From Oscillospiraceae bacterium (lineage in GTDB: Bacteria > Bacillota > Clostridia > Oscillospirales > Oscillospiraceae), in contig JAFTGD010000006.1 of NCBI GenBank assembly GCA_017458065.1, forward strand, positions 45,748-109,747: a stretch of 64,000 nt of DNA. The letters run 5' to 3'. This document shows, in pieces, positions 59,677 through 64,000 of this stretch (the first letter of the stretch is position 1; each line of letters opens with the position of its first letter). Below the pieces are notes generated by a model. The model was not told the DNA's origin. It ran no database searches and saw nothing but the letters and a program-made list of their open reading frames with translations. The position numbers and the translations under genes were made by a program.

Positions 59677-61443
59677 ATGAATTTACAAGAGTCAGACATC
59701 TTGCGAACATTACTATACGAACCGTTCATCAACCAGAGGATTTTGGCGGAGATTTCCGGCCACAGTCTTGGGGTGGTGAACAGAAGCCTTCGTATCCTTA
59801 TAGATGAAGGGTATTTGACTGACCAGGCTCAGTTGACTGCTAAAGCAAAAGAAACGGTGAAGAGCTGCGCACCTCGTAACGCCATCATCCTCGCAGCCGG
59901 TTTCGGTATGCGTATGGTTCCGATCAATCTGTCCACACCGAAGGCACTGTTGGAGGTGAACGGAGAAAGGCTGATTGACAGGATCATTGAGCAGCTAAAG
60001 GCTGTCGGTGTCAACGACATTACCGTTGTGGTCGGCTTCATGAAGGATCATTTTGAGTACCTGATCGACGAGTATGGCGTGGAGCTTGTGGTTAACCCAG
60101 ACTATTCCTCATTGAACAACCTCCACAGTCTATCCCTCGTTGCTGACCGCATCCACAACACCTATATCATCCCTTGCGACATCTGGTGCGACAGCAATCC
60201 GTTCAACAGTACGGAGTTGTACAGCTGGTATATGGTCAGTGACCTGATTGATGAGGAGTCCACTGTCCGCGTCAACCGGAAGATGGAACTTGTGACCATC
60301 CCGGAGAAGGATGCAGGAAATGCGATGATCGGTATATCTTACCTTCTTGAGCCAGAAGCAGAGATAATCCGGGAGAAGTTGAAGAAATACGATACGGATG
60401 ATAAGCACACAGAAGCCTTCTGGGAAGAAACCTTGTACAAGAAAGATCGCATGATTCTGCAGGCACGAGTGGTCAGAAGCTCCGACGTTGTGGAGATCAA
60501 TACCTATGAGCAACTCCGTGATCTCGACTCCGATTCCAACCATCTGAAGTCTGATGCTATCCACACCATTGCCACAGCTCTTGGGTGCCGGGAAGATGAT
60601 GTGAAGGATATCAGTGTGCTGAAAAAGGGAATGACAAATCGTTCCTTCCTCTTCTCAGTTAACGGAACTAAGTACATCATGCGTATCCCAGGTGAGGGAA
60701 CGGATCAGCTAATAAACCGAAAAAATGAAGCGGCGGTGTTCAAAGCGATAAGTGGCCTTGGCCTCTGTGATGACCCTGTGTACATCAATCCGGAGAACGG
60801 CTACAAGATTACGAAGTTCCTGGATGGCGTAAGAACCGCTGATCCTGCGGATGTGGGTGATTTAAAACTATGCATGGATAAGCTTTGCAATTTCCATCAG
60901 CTCCATCTGACTGTTCCTCACACTTTCGATGTCTTCGGTCAGATTGAGTTCTACGAGAGCCTGTGGGATGGTAGTCCATCAATCTACCGGGATTATGCTA
61001 AGACGAAGGAAAATGTTTTAAGCTTAAAATCTTTCATCGATGGCATAGATAAAGAATGGTGCCTGACTCACATTGATGCAGTCTGTGATAATTTCCTGTT
61101 CTATCAAACCGGACATGGGGAAGCCCTTCAGCTCACGGACTGGGAGTATTCCGGGATGCAAGACCCTCATGTGGACATTGCCATGTTCTGCATCTATAGT
61201 CTCTATAACAAGCGGCAGACGGACAGGCTGATTGATATCTACTTTAACAGCTCCTGTGATCAGCCTACCCGCACGAAAATCTACTGCTACATCGCCGCTT
61301 GCGGCCTGCTCTGGTCGAACTGGTGTGAGTATAAGAGAAAGCTTGGTGTGGAGTTCGGTGAGTACAGTCTTCGTCAGTATCGCTATGCGAAGGACTATTA
61401 TAGATACGCTAAAGAGCTGATGGAACAGAGTGAGGAGGAGTAG
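59677..61443 (+). CDS. Three-domain fusion: winged helix, LicC-like nucleotidyltransferase, LicA-like kinase
   Basis: The 588-residue protein begins with a MarR-like winged helix (residues 1-60: FINQRILAEISGHSLGVVNR, then LRILIDEGYLT). A nucleotidyltransferase follows from about 67, with AIILAAGFGMRMVPINLSTP at 69-88 and VVVGFMKDHFEYLI. A choline-type kinase follows from about 300, with LKKGMTNRSFLFSVNGTKYI, CLTHIDAVCDNFLFY and LTDWEYSGMQDPHVDIAMF. It could make CDP-choline from choline in one protein and also bind DNA. ATG 59677 has AGGAGAT upstream. It begins a new operon with the licC-like and BCCT genes. Confidence 0.85.
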   Translation: MNLQESDILRTLLYEPFINQRILAEISGHSLGVVNRSLRILIDEGYLTDQAQLTAKAKETVKSCAPRNAIILAAGFGMRMVPINLSTPKALLEVNGERLIDRIIEQLKAVGVNDITVVVGFMKDHFEYLIDEYGVELVVNPDYSSLNNLHSLSLVADRIHNTYIIPCDIWCDSNPFNSTELYSWYMVSDLIDEESTVRVNRKMELVTIPEKDAGNAMIGISYLLEPEAEIIREKLKKYDTDDKHTEAFWEETLYKKDRMILQARVVRSSDVVEINTYEQLRDLDSDSNHLKSDAIHTIATALGCREDDVKDISVLKKGMTNRSFLFSVNGTKYIMRIPGEGTDQLINRKNEAAVFKAISGLGLCDDPVYINPENGYKITKFLDGVRTADPADVGDLKLCMDKLCNFHQLHLTVPHTFDVFGQIEFYESLWDGSPSIYRDYAKTKENVLSLKSFIDGIDKEWCLTHIDAVCDNFLFYQTGHGEALQLTDWEYSGMQDPHVDIAMFCIYSLYNKRQTDRLIDIYFNSSCDQPTRTKIYCYIAACGLLWSNWCEYKRKLGVEFGEYSLRQYRYAKDYYRYAKELMEQSEEE

Positions 61444-61446
61444 GAA

Positions 61447-62223
61447 GTGGCAGAAGACACGCATATTGTAAAACGCGCCATTATTATGGCAGCAGGTATC
61501 GGTAAAAGAATGCAGCCGTTGACATTCACGACCCCAAAGCCTCTAGTGAAGGTGAAGGGTGTGAGAATGATTGATACAGTTGTAGATGGGCTGCGCCAGA
61601 ATAGCATAAACGAAATCTATGTTGTAGTAGGACATCTCAAGGAACAGTTCTATGAGTGGGGGAAGGAAAAAGGAATAAAGATCATTGAAAACCCCTACTA
61701 CGACACATGCAACAACATCAGCTCCCTATATGTAGCCCGTGAGCATCTGGGAGATTGTATCATTCTTGATGGCGACCAGATCATCTACAACCCGTACATT
61801 CTCGATCCACACTTCACTCTCTCCGGCTATAACGCTGTATGGTGTGAGGGCAAAACAGATGAATGGTTGATGGATGTGGAAGACGGAGCGGTGAAGTCCT
61901 GTTCCAGAACTGGTGGCTCACACGGCTGGCAGCTCTATTCGATTTCTCGGTGGAGTGCAGAAGATGGAAAGAAGCTACGAAAGCATCTGGAGTATGAGTT
62001 CGAGCGTGGAAATCGACAAATATACTGGGACGATGTAGCAATGTTCTGTCACTTCCAGGATTACAAGCTGGGAATCCGAGAGATGAAGAGCGATGACATC
62101 ATCGAAATTGACGGCTTGGATGAGTTGGTCGCCATCGATCATAGTTATGATTCTCTCCTTAAGCAGGAGAAGACAGCATCAGAAGAAATAGAGAACACGG
62201 AGGTAAAAGACAATGGGCAATAA
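61447..62223 (+). CDS. licC: LicC-like CTP:phosphocholine cytidylyltransferase
   Basis: The 258-residue protein has the complete signature AIIMAAGIGKRMQPLTFTTP followed by KPLVKVKGVRMIDTV, EIYVVVGHLKEQFYEW, NPYYDTCNNISSLYVAREHL near 80, and CIILDGDQIIYNP near 98, which match LicC of streptococci and related bacteria. It activates phosphocholine with CTP for LicD. Of the four nucleotidyltransferase domains here, this is the most orthodox. It starts with GTG after GGAGGAGTAGG, 3 bases after the fusion gene, and overlaps the transporter gene by 11 bases. Confidence 0.85.
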   Translation: MAEDTHIVKRAIIMAAGIGKRMQPLTFTTPKPLVKVKGVRMIDTVVDGLRQNSINEIYVVVGHLKEQFYEWGKEKGIKIIENPYYDTCNNISSLYVAREHLGDCIILDGDQIIYNPYILDPHFTLSGYNAVWCEGKTDEWLMDVEDGAVKSCSRTGGSHGWQLYSISRWSAEDGKKLRKHLEYEFERGNRQIYWDDVAMFCHFQDYKLGIREMKSDDIIEIDGLDELVAIDHSYDSLLKQEKTASEEIENTEVKDNGQ

Positions 62224-63754
62224 GACAGCAGAGAAAAGCAGAATCGATTGGATGATCACACTGGTGCCATTCATTCTGATCATGGCACTTGCGGTGTATC
62301 TGTTTATCTTCCCGGAGAACGCTAACGGAGTTATCTCCCAGGTGCGTTTCTTCTTTGGTGATACCTTAGGCTCCTACTACCTGATTATCGGTCTTGGAGT
62401 TCTCATTGTCTCCGTCTTTCTATCCGTCTCTAAATACGGTGACATAGTTCTGGGTGAACCGGGAGAGAAGCCAAAGTACAATTTTTTCACTTGGGGCTCT
62501 ATGATGTTCACTTGCGGTCTGGCAGCCGACATTCTGTTCTACAGTTTTGCAGAGTGGGTCATGTATGCTACGAACCCTCACATTGCTGAAATGGGTGGCA
62601 GCATTACCGAATGGGCTGGCGTATTCCCGCTGTTCCACTGGAGCTTTATTCCATGGGCGTTTTATCTGGTTCTCGCTGTTGCGTTCGGTTTCATGCTTCA
62701 TTGCCGGAAGAGGGACAGGCAGCGGTATTCCGAAGCCTGCCGACCTGTTATCGGTAAGCATGCTGACGGTATCCTGGGGCGTATTATCGACCTGTTCGCG
62801 CTGTTCGCGCTGCTGGCTGGTACGGCGACAACGTTTAGTGTTGCCACTCCTCTGATGGCTGAGATCATCGTGACACTGTTTGGAATTACAATATCTCGTA
62901 CAGCCGTTACGATCACAATATTGTTAATCACTTGTGCTGTTTACACCTATGCAGTTCTTCACGGTTTCAAAGGGATTTCATTTCTCGCTAAGCTCTGCAT
63001 TTATCTGTTCTTCGGACTGCTGATCCTCGTTCTCCTCATTGGTGGACAGGGCCGTTTCATCATTGAGAATGGCGTGCAGAGCCTTGGCAAGATGATTCAG
63101 CACTTTGTTGAATTGAGTACATATGCAGATCCGGGACGGACGAACAACTTTCCACAGGATTGGACGATTTACTATTGGGCTTACTGGATGGTATGGTGCA
63201 TCGCCGCTCCGTTCTTCATCGGAAATATCTCAAGAGGCCGTACAGTCAAGCAGACCATCCTCGGTGGTTATGTATTTGGTGTAGGAAGTACAATCGTTTC
63301 CTTCGTAGTTCTTGGCAACTACAGCCTGGGCTTACAGACAGCAGGAGCAGCAGACTTCATCGCTCAGTATAATGCAAGCGGTGATCTGTATGAGCTGATT
63401 ATGAACATTGTCCACACGATGCCGGGCAGCGGATTGTTCCTTGTATGGATTCTTCTCTGCATGATCGCCTTTTATGCGACGAGTTTTGATAGTATAGCAT
63501 ACACAGCGGCGTGCTACAGTTATAAGAAGCTGGGGGAGAACGAGAAACCGCACACAGCGATAACGCTGCTTTGGTGTCTGTTGCTGATCGTGTTGCCGAT
63601 TGCGTTGGTGTTCTCAGAGAGCTCTATGAATAACATCCAGAGTGTGAGCATCATCAGTGCATTTCCGATTGGCATTATTATGATCATCATGATCTGGAGC
63701 TTTATCAAGGATGCTAAGAAGTACATGAAGGAGAAGGGGATTGAGAAAGATTGA
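62213..63754 (+). CDS. BCCT-family choline/betaine/carnitine transporter
   Basis: The 513-residue protein has twelve membrane spans and the BCCT signature DWTIYYWAYWMVWCIAAPFF near 322-341, whose tryptophans and aromatic residues line the quaternary-ammonium site, followed by GNISRGRTVKQTILGG. Family members import choline, glycine betaine or carnitine using ion gradients. Coupling to licC suggests choline uptake for the decoration pathway, a role filled in streptococci by the unrelated LicB. The substrate is inferred from context. Confidence 0.92.
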   Translation: MGNKTAEKSRIDWMITLVPFILIMALAVYLFIFPENANGVISQVRFFFGDTLGSYYLIIGLGVLIVSVFLSVSKYGDIVLGEPGEKPKYNFFTWGSMMFTCGLAADILFYSFAEWVMYATNPHIAEMGGSITEWAGVFPLFHWSFIPWAFYLVLAVAFGFMLHCRKRDRQRYSEACRPVIGKHADGILGRIIDLFALFALLAGTATTFSVATPLMAEIIVTLFGITISRTAVTITILLITCAVYTYAVLHGFKGISFLAKLCIYLFFGLLILVLLIGGQGRFIIENGVQSLGKMIQHFVELSTYADPGRTNNFPQDWTIYYWAYWMVWCIAAPFFIGNISRGRTVKQTILGGYVFGVGSTIVSFVVLGNYSLGLQTAGAADFIAQYNASGDLYELIMNIVHTMPGSGLFLVWILLCMIAFYATSFDSIAYTAACYSYKKLGENEKPHTAITLLWCLLLIVLPIALVFSESSMNNIQSVSIISAFPIGIIMIIMIWSFIKDAKKYMKEKGIEKD

Positions 63755-63769
63755 GATCCCCTGAGAGAG

Positions 63770-63795
63770 CCGGAGGGCGACTTCCGGTTTTTTCT
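63770..63795 (+). terminator. Terminator of the licC-BCCT operon
   Basis: CCGGAG and CTTCCGG form a short stem with a bulge around a 5-base loop, followed by six T, with outer GAGAG/CTCTC pairing. It begins 16 bases after the BCCT stop. Confidence 0.7.
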
Positions 63796-63859
63796 CTCGT
63801 GGATATGTTGTTTTGTGATGGTTATTGTGGTAGATTTATACGAAAGGAAGGTGCAGAGT

Positions 63860-64000
63860 ATGGGCAGAAAACCGAAATACGAAAATCCCCAACTCATAAT
63901 CGATTCCTTCTTCAACGCGATCTCCGATTCTTACCACCATCCGGGGAGCGGTGATGAGGTCGGAGATGTACCAGGGCGGAGAAAGCAGGAACTCCTGGCG
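63860..64000 (+). CDS. Start of an unrecognised gene, cut by the window end
   Basis: ATG 63860 follows AAGGAAGG and opens 47 codons with no stop before the window ends. The visible protein begins MGRKPKYENPQLIIDSFFNA, continues with a polar Gly/Asp segment, and ends RRKQELLA, which may lead into a helix-turn-helix. No family is recognised from this much. It lies after the BCCT terminator and so outside that operon. Confidence 0.5.
   Translation, partial: MGRKPKYENPQLIIDSFFNAISDSYHHPGSGDEVGDVPGRRKQELLA

Noticed and set aside
62213-63754. LicB-type choline permease
   Set aside because: LicB is a smaller drug/metabolite-type transporter. The Trp-rich signature and twelve spans place this protein in the BCCT family.

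Overview
The window looks like chromosome from a Gram-positive member of the Clostridia, probably a GC-rich gut Oscillospirales-type organism. The signs are strong GGAGG ribosome sites with some GTG and TTG starts, Firmicutes-type genes (MutS2, an HPr with both His15 and Ser46, a RelQ-type alarmone synthetase, a YerC-like TrpR relative, DivIB/FtsQ with mraZ) and a MurE with the DNPR motif of meso-diaminopimelate enzymes. The genus cannot be fixed from the sequence alone. No rRNA, tRNA, CRISPR array or insertion-sequence transposase was seen.

Left end (1-5.8 kb): a partial hipA and its hipB antitoxin gene on the minus strand, behind three operator-like palindromes spaced exactly 39 bp apart. 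After them come a remnant reading frame and a 29-residue membrane peptide, a small (p)ppGpp synthetase, divergent XRE and TetR regulators, a DUF308 membrane protein and a secreted protein of unknown family.

GC-rich housekeeping block (6-34.7 kb): murA-rlmH-phosphohexomutase-two chromate-transporter halves-phoH-ybeY-era-recO-mutS2, then HPr, then uvrC-rsmD-coaD-coiled-coil protein. A short division and cell-wall cluster follows (mraZ-rsmH-murE-mraY-murG-ftsQ-ftsZ). It lacks ftsL, the division transpeptidase, murF, murD and ftsW. mraZ is preceded by 10-bp-periodic GTGG repeats, and the murG-ftsQ gap holds a chain of perfect hairpins. Next are a YihY-like membrane protein, two methyltransferases, a YerC-like regulator, a GH36 alpha-galactosidase and a CofE-like ligase.

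Junction (34.7-37.9 kb): a small serine recombinase whose ribosome site lies inside a terminator hairpin, and a helicase with four C-terminal helicase-associated repeats.

Surface-polysaccharide locus (38-63.8 kb): a priming sugar-phosphate transferase, 72-bp direct repeats, two truncated tandem copies of a rhamnosyltransferase N-terminal domain, and then the full-length gene behind a palindrome-bearing promoter and leader peptide. A sharply AT-rich block follows (about 42.3-51.2 kb) with three glycosyltransferases, a polymerase, LicD, a flippase, a TagF-like enzyme and a sulfotransferase-like protein. Composition then becomes intermediate in a phosphocholine-type section: licC/licA-like domains in several fusions, a TarI/IspD-like cytidylyltransferase, a DJ-1 protein, the rfbB-D-C-A dTDP-rhamnose operon, a further wHTH-licC-licA fusion, a licC and a BCCT choline-type transporter. 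Together these genes predict a rhamnose-containing polymer, or a teichoic-acid-like polymer, decorated with phosphocholine or a related amino-alcohol. Choline would enter through BCCT, be phosphorylated by LicA-like kinases, activated with CTP by LicC-like enzymes and transferred by LicD.

The partial 5' duplications of two rhamnose genes, the mosaic truncated cassettes and the base-composition steps suggest the locus has been remodelled by recombination.
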